Below, piece after piece: positions 35,153 through 43,610 of a stretch of 64,000 nucleotides of DNA (position 1 is its first letter; every line of letters starts with the position of its first letter). The position numbers were made by a program, and so were the translations under genes. The stretch spans positions 940,790 to 1,004,789 of the forward strand of contig CAWENQ010000003.1 in assembly GCA_963810485.1 (NCBI GenBank), read 5' to 3'. Source of the DNA: DATKFM01 sp963810485 (GTDB taxonomy: Bacteria > Pseudomonadota > Alphaproteobacteria > Dongiales > Dongiaceae). The notes under the pieces are model-generated. The model ran no database searches, was not told the DNA's origin, and saw only the letters and a list, made by a program, of their open reading frames with translations.

Positions 35153-35160
35153 TTAACCAT
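35153..35160 (+). promoter_or_regulatory. CtrA-like half-site upstream of the chemoreceptor gene
   Basis: TTAACCAT about 180 bp upstream of the chemoreceptor start. Motility and chemotaxis genes are typical CtrA targets in alphaproteobacteria, so this is the most plausible of the half-sites seen here. The 283-bp gap before the gene otherwise shows no coding signal. Confidence 0.4.
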
Positions 35161-35337
35161 TCCTTGGGATTCAGGGCATAGAAATATGCTTGGCCAAACG
35201 TCGCGGATGCCCTGCCGTCTGACCGAAAGTTGAAGCGGTCCAATCCAGTTCGCTGCAACTGAATTCCCGACAACGCATCTGCGCGCTTGTTGCCACGGTG
35301 AATTGAGGTTCCTCGCTGGCGGACGGTGAATCGGCAG

Positions 35338-37083
35338 ATGAATTCCGATATGGAAGTAAGAAACTTGTCAGCAAATAGCACGGTGGCGCGGTCTGGCCGT
35401 TTCGTGTTCCTGGCCTTGAGTGGGATTCTGATCCTCGGCATTGCCGGGGCCGCTATCTCGCTCCTCGTTCCCGAATGGTTTGCGGGCCTGGGCACTTCCT
35501 ACATTTCCCATATCTTCGCGCTGTCGGCGGCGATCGCGGGCGCCGCACTGGCCTTCGGCAAGGCCTATGGCAGCAGCAATCTTCGCCAGACCGTGGGCGA
35601 TATCAGCGCCCGCGCGGCGCGGCGCGAGGAGCGCATCGTCGATGCCCTGCGCATTCTAGGCGACGGCATCATCCTCTATGACAAGGACGACCGGCTGGTC
35701 CTCTGCACCGAAAATGCCCGTCAGTTCTTCAGCAATCAGGCGCACCTATTCGTCGAAGGACGGACCTATCGGGAGGTTCTGAAAGCCGGTCTCGACGAGG
35801 GCCTGTTTCCCGATGCGAATGGCCGCGAGGCCGAATGGCTGGAAAGCCGCGTCCGTGCCCGGCAGAAATGCGACGGCGAGATCGAATTCCGCCTGCCCGA
35901 CAAGCGCTGGGTGCGCATCACCGAGCGGCGCACCGCCGAGGGCGGCATCGTCACGCTGTGCCGCAATGTCACCTCGCAGAAGGAAGCCGAACTGGCACTT
36001 GAGCGCGCCCACAAGGATATCGCCGTGCTGGCCGACGCGGCCGCCGCCGGCGATTTCTCCGCCCGTGTCGACCTCGCGGGCAAGAGCGGCATGATCCTCA
36101 AGGTCGGCGAAAGCCTGAACAGCCTTGTCGGCACGGTCCGCGGCGCCCTGACCGAAGTCATGGAGTTGATGTCCCGCCTCTCCAAGGGCGACCTGTCCAA
36201 GCGCATCGCCGGCACCTATCGCGGTGACCTGGCGAAACTGAAGGACGATTCCAATGCCATGGTCGACCAGCTCGCCCAGGTGATCGGGCAGACCGCCGAT
36301 GGCATGACGGTCATCAAGTCCGCCACGGCGCAGCTTGCAGTCGGCGCTCAGGACCTGTCTCAGCGCACGGAAGAACAGGTTTCCAGCCTGGAAGAACTCT
36401 CCGCCGCCATCCGCGAGATGAGCGCGACGGTGAAGCAGAATTCGCAGAATGCCATTCTCGCCAGCGAGATCGCCGCCGCGGCCCACCGCGCCGCCCAGGG
36501 CGGCGGCGACGTGGCCAACTCGGCAACCGCGGCCATGGGCAAGATCGAGGATTCGTCGCGGCACATCTCGGATATCATCGGCCTGATCGACGAGATCGCT
36601 TTCCAGACCAACCTGCTGGCATTGAACGCGGCGGTCGAGGCTGCGCGGGCCGGCGATGCCGGCCGCGGTTTCACGGTCGTCGCCCAGGAAGTGCGCGCAT
36701 TGGCGCAGCGCTCCGCGCAGGCGTCGAAGGATATCAAGGGGCTGATCGCGGTCAGCGGACAGCAGGTGAAACAGGGCGTCGATCTCGTGACCAAGGCGGG
36801 CACCACCCTGGGCGAGATCGTCATCTCGATCAAGAACGTCGCCAACATCGTCGCCGAGATCGCGCAGGCGAGCCAGGAGCAGTCGGCAAACGTCAACCAG
36901 CTCGAAGACACGGTGAACCAAATGGAGACCGTGACCCAGAAGAACGCCTCGTTGGTGGAAGAGACGACGGCAACCATCGGTTCGGTTGACGATCAGGTGG
37001 AGTCCGTCGCCGACGTCACCGCCTTCTTCAATGGCGAGGGTGCATCGGCGCCAACGCAGCACAAGCTGAAGCGCGCCGGGTAA
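35338..37083 (+). CDS. Methyl-accepting chemotaxis protein with PAS domain
   Basis: A 581-residue receptor. Two membrane segments at about 20-65 (GRFVFLALSGILILGIAGAA; TSYISHIFALSAAIAGAALA) leave almost no periplasmic loop. A PAS domain at about 100-215 (ALRILGDGIILYDKDDRLVL) is the likely sensor, on the cytoplasmic side. HAMP-like helices at about 225-310 lead to the MCP signalling hairpin, with its tip at IGLIDEIAFQTNLLALNAAV and EAARAGDAGRGFTVVAQEVR near 412-450. There is no CheR-docking pentapeptide at the end. ATG at 35338 or GTG at 35326 are both possible starts. Confidence 0.9.
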   Translation: MNSDMEVRNLSANSTVARSGRFVFLALSGILILGIAGAAISLLVPEWFAGLGTSYISHIFALSAAIAGAALAFGKAYGSSNLRQTVGDISARAARREERIVDALRILGDGIILYDKDDRLVLCTENARQFFSNQAHLFVEGRTYREVLKAGLDEGLFPDANGREAEWLESRVRARQKCDGEIEFRLPDKRWVRITERRTAEGGIVTLCRNVTSQKEAELALERAHKDIAVLADAAAAGDFSARVDLAGKSGMILKVGESLNSLVGTVRGALTEVMELMSRLSKGDLSKRIAGTYRGDLAKLKDDSNAMVDQLAQVIGQTADGMTVIKSATAQLAVGAQDLSQRTEEQVSSLEELSAAIREMSATVKQNSQNAILASEIAAAAHRAAQGGGDVANSATAAMGKIEDSSRHISDIIGLIDEIAFQTNLLALNAAVEAARAGDAGRGFTVVAQEVRALAQRSAQASKDIKGLIAVSGQQVKQGVDLVTKAGTTLGEIVISIKNVANIVAEIAQASQEQSANVNQLEDTVNQMETVTQKNASLVEETTATIGSVDDQVESVADVTAFFNGEGASAPTQHKLKRAG

Positions 37084-37158
37084 AGATCCGGCGGGTGACT
37101 TCCGCCCCCGCGCACTGCATGCTTGCAATCATGCAAGACCGGCACTCAAGCTAGCTCA

Positions 37159-37611
37159 ATGAACCAGGAAACGGCCGAACTGCCTTACTGGATCATTCCG
37201 GCGTTTCCAATATTCTTTGTCGGCCTGTGGTGCGGGGTTTGCTATCTCGCGGCGTTCCTCTCGGGTTGGCAGCGCCTGGCAAGGCATTACGCCGCGTCCG
37301 TGCCAACGGCCGGCGCCCAGTTTCTTTTTCGCGGCGGGAGCATCGGCTGGTTCAGCTACCGGGGCTGCCTGCACCTCGCCGCTGCGCCCGACGGGCTGTT
37401 TCTATGGCTCTTCCGTCCTTTCAGCGTCGGTTATCGCCGGCTGTTCATTCCCTGGGATGACATCGCGGCGATGGCTCATAAGGGCTGGGTGGTTGACTGG
37501 GCCGTTCTAACAACCGCGCAAGCGCCCAGCGTCAGAATCCGGCTCGCCCGCAAGCTGGCCGAGAGTATCGCTGGGGCCAGCAACGGCAGGCTGAGGATCA
37601 CCGCCGCCTGA
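37159..37611 (+). CDS. Hypothetical membrane protein
   Basis: A 150-residue protein. One membrane segment lies at about 8-32 (WIIPAFPIFFVGLWCGVCYL), then a globular region with strands (GAQFLFRGGSIGWFSYRGCL, PDGLFLWLFRPFSVGYRRLF, IPWDDIAAM) that resembles a PH-like fold. The ending is VRIRLARKLAESIAGA. The IPW-D-I pattern and the membrane anchor occur in a family of small uncharacterised proteins. The function is unknown. It follows the chemoreceptor by 75 bp but has its own start. Confidence 0.6.
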   Translation: MNQETAELPYWIIPAFPIFFVGLWCGVCYLAAFLSGWQRLARHYAASVPTAGAQFLFRGGSIGWFSYRGCLHLAAAPDGLFLWLFRPFSVGYRRLFIPWDDIAAMAHKGWVVDWAVLTTAQAPSVRIRLARKLAESIAGASNGRLRITAA

Positions 37612-38060
37612 GGGCCAATATCCTGCCAGGATCGGTGCGAAGGCCGTCCTCGCTGCAACGCTGCAGAGCAACAATCCGATGGCACTCTGCACGCACCGGG
37701 CGTATCGTTGCACCATATTGCAGTACACATAGGTTTATATAGTAAATCACCTAATTGTATTACAATAAGGTGTGATAGACATCATGGGCAAAGGGCTAGT
37801 TTGTCCAAAGTCGTCACGGAGATGCGAGATATTGTTGGCCTAAGGCCTGCAAAGAACTCGATAGACCTACAGGCCATGGAGACATTGCGGCGCGCGCTAC
37901 ACTGCTTTCGCGGCGCAACCTGTTTGACCTGCGACAATGATGCGGCGGACAAGCATGCCGAGAATTGGCAAAACCGGCCCCGCGTAGGAGCGAGCACACA
38001 GAACACCGGTTGGTCGGAAAGCCGTGCCCTCAAGCGATAGCCGAACGATCGGAGCATAAG
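37612..38060. other. 449-bp intergenic region, no supported gene
   Basis: The first part is AT-rich (37.72-37.80 kb), which fits a promoter for the response-regulator gene. No tRNA, strong hairpin or convincing reading frame was seen. A frame on the forward strand at 37708-38040 lacks coding character. Confidence 0.5.
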
Positions 38061-38804
38061 ATGCAAGAACATGCATCTGCAGCGCAGGTTGCAGAAAAGA
38101 ACGGCGAAGCGGCTGCCGAAGGCGCCGCTGCCGCAACTGACACGGTGAAGCAGGCGTCGAAGGCAATGCGCATCATTCTGGCCGACGATCACGACCTCAT
38201 CCGCGATACGCTGGAGGTCTATCTGCAGAAGCTCGACACCAAGGTCGACGTTCTGCACGCCGCGACGCTCGCCCAGGCGCTGGACGCCGCCAAGGGCGCC
38301 ACCGACGCTTCGCTGGTGCTGCTCGACCTGCGCATGCCCGGAATGAACGGGCTCGCCGGCTTCCGCGCCATGCAGAAGGAACTGCCGACCACACCAATCG
38401 TCATCTTCTCCGGCGACACCAACCCGGACCTGATCAAGGCCTCGCTGCAGGCCGGCGCCTCCGGCTTCATCCCCAAGACGATGCGGGCGCCGGCAATGAT
38501 CAATGCTCTTCGCCTGGTGCTTTCCGGCGAGCGGTATGTGCCTGACCTCGCCATGATGCAGGGCGACGGCAAGCCCGGCGGTGCGAACCTGGATTCCGGC
38601 GGCGCCTTCTCGCAGCTGACGCCACGGGAGCGCGAGGTGCTGGGGCTGCTGGTCAAAGGCAACTCCAACAAGCAGATCGCCCGCCAGCTCAAGATCGAGG
38701 AGATCACGGTGGCGCTGCATCTGCGCTCGATTTACCGCAAGCTGAACGTGGCCAGCCGCACTCAGGCAGTGCGCCTGGCGCTGCAGCTCGGCTGGGAAGA
38801 GTAG
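38061..38804 (+). CDS. NarL/LuxR-family response regulator
   Basis: A 247-residue regulator. An Ala/Glu-rich leader of about 36 residues precedes a receiver domain at about 37-155: acidic pocket IILADDHDLIRDTLEV, phospho-Asp in SLVLLDLRMPGMNGL near 95, Lys in FIPKTM near 140. The C-terminal LuxR helix-turn-helix is at about 180-245 (LTPREREVLGLLVKGNSNKQ, RSIYRKLNVASRTQAVRLAL). ATG at 38061 follows ggagcataag. No kinase gene is adjacent. The CHASE2 kinase 10 kb upstream is a possible partner, which is speculation. Confidence 0.88.
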   Translation: MQEHASAAQVAEKNGEAAAEGAAAATDTVKQASKAMRIILADDHDLIRDTLEVYLQKLDTKVDVLHAATLAQALDAAKGATDASLVLLDLRMPGMNGLAGFRAMQKELPTTPIVIFSGDTNPDLIKASLQAGASGFIPKTMRAPAMINALRLVLSGERYVPDLAMMQGDGKPGGANLDSGGAFSQLTPREREVLGLLVKGNSNKQIARQLKIEEITVALHLRSIYRKLNVASRTQAVRLALQLGWEE

Positions 38805-38818
38805 GTCCTCCGGACCGG

Positions 38819-38838
38819 CGGCGCGGCTAGCCGCGCCG
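38819..38838 (+). terminator. GC-rich palindrome after the response regulator
   Basis: A perfect 20-nt palindrome (10 bp per arm, centred on CTAG) starts 15 nt past the stop. It has no T-run, so it may be a weak terminator or message-stabilising hairpin. Confidence 0.4.
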
Positions 38839-39250
38839 GGTGCGTCCCGCGCCAAGACGGCCCCGCCTCCAGCGGCAAGGCGCTTCCGAGCGGTGAACCT
38901 ACTATTCAGCTCCCGACTGCTGATGCATCAAAATTCGTAATCTGGAATTCAGTAGTCTCATAAGACTAACTGCTTGATCGGCGCGCCTGCACATTGGTGA
39001 AGGTTTCGGGTTACGGCACTCATTGCCGTTCTCCTATGCGAAAACCGCTGCTCTGCCGGAAACAGCCTAGCGCCGCGAACTTCTCCGAATATACTCAACC
39101 CCGGGATCGCGCCCGAAAGAAACGGCATTGAAAATGCCTTCGTGCGCATGACAGCAGCGGGTGGCGCTGTCGTTCTCCTATTCGTCGGTTCCTGTGGACA
39201 ACACGGGCAGGTCCCGCGCGCCGCGCCTGTCCGCCAAAGGGAGAAAAACA
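38839..39250. other. Intergenic region before the RTX-like gene
   Basis: About 410 bp with no supported gene. A small hairpin (AGTCT-CATA-AGACT) lies near 38.96 kb, and a gggagaaa ribosome site precedes the ATG at 39251. Confidence 0.4.
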
Positions 39251-39969
39251 ATGGCTACGTTCCTCGCCGCCAACAACGCCGTCCGCTTCGATCTGTTCAA
39301 TGTCGCGGGCCTGCTCGTGGGCACGCCACTCATCAGCAACGCGACAGAATTTACGGTCGGCGACCCCAACAACAACACCATCCTTGGCGGCACCGGCTTC
39401 ACCTATAGCGGCGGGCTGTTCAACCGCGGCACGATCAACAGCATCGAAATCTTTACCGCCGGCCAACCGGATTTCATTTTCCAGGGCCTCTCGATGCCGG
39501 TGGCGCAGTTCCGCGCCTTCGCCGCGGCCGGCAATTCCCAGGGCTTCCTCGCCGCAATGAAGGCAACAACAACCTTTCCGGCGGCGGCGGCAACGACACC
39601 GTCGATGGCGGTGCGGGCGACGATATCCTGTTCGGCAGCGTCGGCGACGACTTCATCATCGTTTCCAGCGGCAACGATACCATTCGGTACTTCCTCGGCG
39701 CCGGGCATGAGACCATCAAGGGCTTCGACGGTAATCCGGTCGGGCTTCAGGATGTTCTCAACCTGGATGGACTGTTCGACAACCTCAACACGCCAACCGC
39801 GGACCGGGCATCCCGCGTCATGATCGTTGACTACGGAGCAACCGTCGATGTCCGGGTCGATGTGGACGGCAATCTGGCCAACGGCTATGAGCAGACCGTC
39901 GCCACCATCCAGACGAAAGACGTGGTGAGCCTCGGCGAGGATGTGCTGGTGGGCGCGCTTACGGCTTGA
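39251..39969 (+). pseudogene. RTX-like calcium-binding protein, frameshifted
   Basis: From ATG at 39251 the first 100 residues read MATFLAANNAVRFDLFNVAG, then GNNTI-type turns and QFRAFAAAGNSQGFLAAM. Near 39558 homology moves to another frame with RTX nonapeptide-like repeats (LSGGGGNDTVDGGAGDDILF, GSVGDDFIIVSSGNDTIRYF). A C-terminus ending ANGYEQTVATIQTKDVVSLG and a stop at 39967-39969 follow. One missing base explains the shift. GGxGxD repeats bind Ca2+ and are typical of type I-secreted proteins. No signal peptide is seen, as expected for that route. Confidence 0.7.
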
Positions 39970-40000
39970 GAGCTGTGTCAAGAATCTCGGAGGCATCGGA

Positions 40001-40789
40001 ATGATCCGCGTCGGCATTGGTGGGTGGAATTTTGCGCCGTGGCGCGGGGCGTTTTATCCGAAGGGCCTGAAGCAGGCGGAGGAGCTTAACTATGCCAGCC
40101 GCCATCTGACCACCATCGAGATCAACGGCACGTTCTACCGCACGCAGTCGGCGGCCAGCTTTAAGAAATGGCGCGACGAGACGCCGGAGGATTTCGTCTT
40201 CTCGGTCAAGGGCCATCGCGCCGTGGTCAACAGCCGCAAGCTTGCCGAGGCGGGCGAGGCACTCGACTGGTTCTTCAAGAGCGGCCTTCTCGAGCTCGGC
40301 GAGAAACTCGGACCCCTCCTCTGGCAATTCGCGCCGTACAAGAAGTTCGACGCCGAGGATTTCGCCGCATTCCTAAGGCTGCTGCCCCGCAAGGCGGGCG
40401 GACGGCCCTTGATGCACGCCATCGAGGTTCGCCATGAGAGTTTCCTGGTCCCGGAGTTCGTGGCGCTGCTGCGCGAGCACAATGCCGCCGCCGTCTATGC
40501 CGACTCCGATGAGTATCCGGCGATCGCCGATGTGACGGCGGATTTCGTCTATGCCCGGCTGCAGCGGACCGAGGAGAAGAATGCTACCGGCTACGCCGCC
40601 GCCGATCTCGACCAGTGGGCGAAGCGGGCGCGTCTCTGGGAATCGGGCGGCGCGCCCGAGGATCTGCCGCAGTTCGGCAAGAAGCCCGCGCCGAAGACAA
40701 AGCGCCCGGTTTTCGTCTACATGATCAGCGGCGCTAAGGTGCGCGCTCCCGCCGCCGCGATGGCGCTGATCGAGCGGGTCAAGGATTGA
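40001..40789 (+). CDS. DUF72 domain-containing protein (YecE-like)
   Basis: A 262-residue protein with the DUF72 TIM-barrel signatures: RVGIGGWNFAPWRGAFYPKG at the start, YASRHLTTIEINGTFYRTQS near 33-52, FSVKGHRAVV near 67, LLWQFAPYKKF near 107 and EVRHESFLVPEFVALL near 145. It lacks any export signal. ATG at 40001 follows a good ggagg site. Function of the family is unknown, although a role with the Fe-S or nucleotide-modification machinery has been suggested for some members. It lies between two related RTX tails, see findings. Confidence 0.88.
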   Translation: MIRVGIGGWNFAPWRGAFYPKGLKQAEELNYASRHLTTIEINGTFYRTQSAASFKKWRDETPEDFVFSVKGHRAVVNSRKLAEAGEALDWFFKSGLLELGEKLGPLLWQFAPYKKFDAEDFAAFLRLLPRKAGGRPLMHAIEVRHESFLVPEFVALLREHNAAAVYADSDEYPAIADVTADFVYARLQRTEEKNATGYAAADLDQWAKRARLWESGGAPEDLPQFGKKPAPKTKRPVFVYMISGAKVRAPAAAMALIERVKD

Positions 40790-40791
40790 TC

Positions 40792-40953
40792 CTGGCGGCT
40801 GACGGCGGCGGGATCGACACCATCATTAGTACTGCGTCAGGCTTCATCCTTTTCGACAATGTCGAGAACCTCGCCAACGGCTACGAACTGGCCATCGCCA
40901 CGCTCCAGACAAAGGACGCGGAGACCATCGGCGAAGACGTCATCCTGGGATAG
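40792..40953 (+). pseudogene. C-terminal remnant of a second RTX-like protein
   Basis: Directly after the DUF72 stop, an open frame without a proper start reads ADGGGIDTIISTASGFILF and then ENLANGYELAIATLQTKDAE, ending IGEDVILG. It is clearly related to the last 30 residues of the RTX-like gene at 39251-39969 (LANGYEQTVATIQTKD, then GEDVLVG). It has no start or upstream part, so it is a leftover of a duplication or of a longer gene. Confidence 0.6.
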
Positions 40954-40974
40954 CGCGTTCCCAGCGGGTCGACG

Positions 40975-41622
40975 CTACTGCGGCGGCCGCAGCGGCACGA
41001 CGAGGTAGGCGCCGAACTCCTCGACGAAGTTGCAGCTCACGCGGGCGTGGACGCGTCCCTGGCGGTCGTCGAACTCCGCGCCCGCGGCCAGCGGCAGCGC
41101 CGGCGTGTGCCAGACGCCGGGATGGAAATAGATGCCGAAGCTGCCGTCGCAGTAGAAGCCGGTGAATTTTTCCGGCGCGATGTCGTCGCCGGGCAGCGCC
41201 AGCGGCACGATGTAGGGAATACGCTGGCGCGGGAAGAAGAGCTGGCCGCCATCGGGATGGTAGTTGGCGTGCCACACCAGCACCCGCGAACGGTCGGGCA
41301 CCGGCGTAGTTTCCGAGGCCTCGCTGGGATCGCGGCTCCAGCCGATCAGATAACTGTCGCCGACCGCATCGTTGCGGCCATAGAGGATTTCGCCCTTCCA
41401 GGTGAAAGCGAAGGTGCCCTCGGTTGTGCCGCCCTGGTCGCCGGTGTCGTCATCGACCGGACGCCAGCCCTGCGCCGGCCAGCGCACGATCTCGATCTTC
41501 GCGGAGGGAAAATCGCGTTCGATGCGGCCATAGCCGGCGAGTGACTCCGGCGTCGCCTCGACGATGCTGATTTCATGCTGTGCGCAACGCACCGCCGGTT
41601 TCGGTGCCGCCCTGTGTGCCAT
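40975..41622 (-). CDS. Ureidoglycolate lyase-like cupin protein
   Basis: A 215-residue cytoplasmic protein with a cupin-like beta barrel. The body contains GGTTEGTFAFTWKGEILYGR, VWHANYHPDGGQLFFP, VPLALPGDDIAPEKFTGFYC and the hallmark FHPGVWHTPALPLAAG near 165-180, followed by a closing SCNFVEEFGAYLVVPL. The FxxGVWHxP motif is typical of ureidoglycolate lyase (AllA-type) proteins, which release urea from ureidoglycolate in purine breakdown. No other allantoin gene is nearby, so the substrate is uncertain. Confidence 0.65.
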   Translation of the reverse strand: MAHRAAPKPAVRCAQHEISIVEATPESLAGYGRIERDFPSAKIEIVRWPAQGWRPVDDDTGDQGGTTEGTFAFTWKGEILYGRNDAVGDSYLIGWSRDPSEASETTPVPDRSRVLVWHANYHPDGGQLFFPRQRIPYIVPLALPGDDIAPEKFTGFYCDGSFGIYFHPGVWHTPALPLAAGAEFDDRQGRVHARVSCNFVEEFGAYLVVPLRPPQ

Positions 41623-41673
41623 GGGTTTTCCCCGCTATGTAGGACGCCGGCTCGCGATGCGGCGCCTGCAGCG

Positions 41674-41856
41674 TCAGCGAGCCATGGCCCAGAAGTCCCG
41701 GCCGTTATCCTGGCCCGGGCGCCTGGCGCCCGCAAGCTCCGATGGCCTGAGCGACCTCGTCGCGCCGCATTTCACGCAGGTGCCCAGGATGTCGCCATGG
41801 GCGCCGGAAAACACCTTGAATGCCTTGCCGCCGCAGTGAGGACAGACCGGATCCAT
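41674..41856 (-). CDS. Small zinc-ribbon protein
   Basis: A 60-residue protein with two CxxC knuckles, CPHCGG near 5-10 and CVKCGA near 27-32, forming a zinc ribbon. The tail is basic (GARRPGQDNGRDFWAMAR). It lies 51 bp upstream of the ureidoglycolate lyase-like gene on the same strand, so cotranscription is possible. Function is unknown. Confidence 0.6.
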   Translation of the reverse strand: MDPVCPHCGGKAFKVFSGAHGDILGTCVKCGATRSLRPSELAGARRPGQDNGRDFWAMAR

Positions 41857-41954
41857 TGTTGCTCCGCTGGTTGGAGAGACCAGTGAAGCAGCCGGGCCCT
41901 ACGTTTTGCGCGATTGTTTTGTGAAGGGTTTATGACGGCCGCTGCTTGCGGCGC

Positions 41955-41987
41955 GGAACAACCCGGCTTGCGCCGGGTTTCTGTTCC
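41955..41987. terminator. Hairpin with T-run, between divergent genes
   Basis: Inner arms AACCCGGC / GCCGGGTT (41960-41967 and 41972-41979) with a 4-nt loop, plus an outer GGAACA / TGTTCC pair. TTT follows on the forward strand. It could end a forward transcript. The surrounding 357 bp (41857-42213) otherwise shows no gene. Confidence 0.5.
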
Positions 41988-42213
41988 AAGCCTGTCTGCC
42001 ATCCCAAGCAACCAATAAGTTTAGAGCCATGAGCCCGGTATCTTTGTTCTTTGCATTGCTCACCTTGATGATAACGTGGTGCAGCGCGATCCTGTTGGTC
42101 GGGTAGCCTGCGGCTCCGTCGGTACCGGACGCACCGGTCCCCTGCCCTGAGCCCACTCCTGCCGGCACCATCCGCGGCGCCGCCCCAAGCCCTGGCGACA
42201 AGGGAGAAGGCTC

Positions 42214-42754
42214 ATGCCCGCATTGCAGAGATTTGTGGCTGCGCTGGTCTTCTTGGGCGCGGTGCCGCTGGCAGCCCAGGATTCAAAGAGCATCCAGCCC
42301 GCCGAGGGCTGCGAGGCCGCGCCGCCGGACGCCGTCCTGGAGCTGCCGGCGCCCGTCGGCTACTGGGCGCGGATCATCTGCACGCCAACAGGCCATACGC
42401 TGGCGCCGGCCGCGGGCGATGCCTGGGAGATCAAAGAGGACTTCGCGCGCCGCCGGCATCGAGGCCGGCGCCGGCGGCGACGACACCGGGGGCGGATACT
42501 TCATTGCCGCGTCCGTTCACGAGGCGACCGGCACGGACCTGGCCTGGGCAAAACAGCTCTTCGCGCAGAAATCCGGCGCAGACCTGCCGGATGGCGTTCG
42601 CGAGACCTACGCCCTCGACCTGACCGACAACAATACGAACCTCATCCGCATCTACATCTTCGCCGGCGCTGATGGCCCCCTCGCCGGCGTCGCCTGCCTG
42701 CGATCCTGCGAGAACACCGTCACGGTGATCGTCACCCACGCGGAGCCGATGTAA
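42214..42754 (+). pseudogene. Secreted hypothetical protein, frameshifted
   Basis: The first frame gives a signal peptide (LQRFVAALVFLGAVPLAAQD) and a mature start with two cysteines (PAEGCEAAPP; ARIICTPTGHTLAPA). Near 42450 coding moves by one base to GIEAGAGGDDTGGGYFIAAS, then ATGTDLAWAKQLFAQKSGAD and a closing AGVACLRSCENTVTVIV. The joined protein is about 180 residues. One extra base in a GC-rich run explains the break. I do not recognise the family. Confidence 0.6.
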
Positions 42755-42852
42755 GCGGAGCAGCTGCGACATCCCTCAGACGATGCGGTCACAGGGAAGT
42801 CCTGTCAGCGCCAACTTCCGCTGCTCGACCCTCAATTGTCGCCGGACACGCT

Positions 42853-43221
42853 TCAGTTTGAATTGCCGCCGCTGTCAGCACCACCGCCATGTCCATTAGA
42901 TCCAGGTGCGCCTGGAAGCGATTGCATTTCGGGATCTGCCGGCGGCTGTGTCAGGCTTGGCGTTTCGTCGAGCGATTCTGGCGCCACGGTTGTGCAATCC
43001 AACATTCCGGAACCACAAGAATCTTCAATCAGCGCGCCCTCTCGCAGGGTCCCCATGTCTGTACTCGGATGGAGCTGAATGACCTGTCCGTTGTCGAGAG
43101 TGACACGGTGGTTGCTGGAATCGATTGACCGGATTGTGCCGCTGATGTCCTGCGCGGCTTGCAATGATGCCGTCCCAACGCCCGCGATGATCGCGGCCAG
43201 TGCAAATAAGCGGGTGCTCAT
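42853..43221 (-). CDS. Secreted DUF1344-like protein
   Basis: A 122-residue protein starting at 43221, with signal peptide LFALAAIIAGVGTASLQAAQ. The short beta domain (DISGTIRSIDSSNHRVTLDN, GQVIQLH) matches the DUF1344 pattern of small periplasmic proteins. The C-terminal half is low-complexity, with Pro/Gly and GHGGGADSGGNSN. Two cysteines (DSCGSGMLDC) may pair. It is the last chromosomal gene before the tRNA-Glu att site. Confidence 0.65.
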   Translation of the reverse strand: MSTRLFALAAIIAGVGTASLQAAQDISGTIRSIDSSNHRVTLDNGQVIQLHPSTDMGTLREGALIEDSCGSGMLDCTTVAPESLDETPSLTQPPADPEMQSLPGAPGSNGHGGGADSGGNSN

Positions 43222-43426
43222 ATGATCCTCCAATAAATTTGAGAGGTTCAATGCCTTCTAATGTAGAAACCGGGGGAGATTTACATCGTTCCGCCAACCG
43301 ATACGGAAAGGGCGCAGCGGCATGTGCGTGGTTCGGCGCTTACTGAGGGCCAAGCCGACGCAGCGCGGGCAAATTCAGAGCGCTCACCGCACCAGCGCCC
43401 GCAACGTCTGAAAATTGAGGGAAAGC

Positions 43427-43477
43427 TGGCGTCCCCAACGGGATTCGAACCCGTGTCTTCACCGTGAAAGGGTGATG
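43427..43477 (-). other. 3' half of tRNA-Glu(TTC): attachment site at the left end of an integrated element
   Basis: On the reverse strand this reads the anticodon stem-loop TCACC-CTTTCAC-GGTGA (anticodon TTC), then the T arm ACGGG-TTCGAAT-CCCGT and the acceptor tail TGGGGAC ending GCCA. The 5' half (acceptor strand and D arm) is missing. The integrase gene begins 134 bp away on the side where the 5' half should be. This is the pattern left by integration into a tRNA 3' end; the intact tRNA should sit at the other end of the element. Confidence 0.75.
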
Positions 43478-43610
43478 GAGGCCCTGCAATCCGTTGCAGT
43501 CCATTGCAAACAAATGCCGGTAGTGCCGATATTTCCTGCATTCCCTAGCAAGCCTTGTGCAAACCTCCGCAAACCGGCATATTGGCCAAATACTGGCCAA
43601 GGGATGAAAC

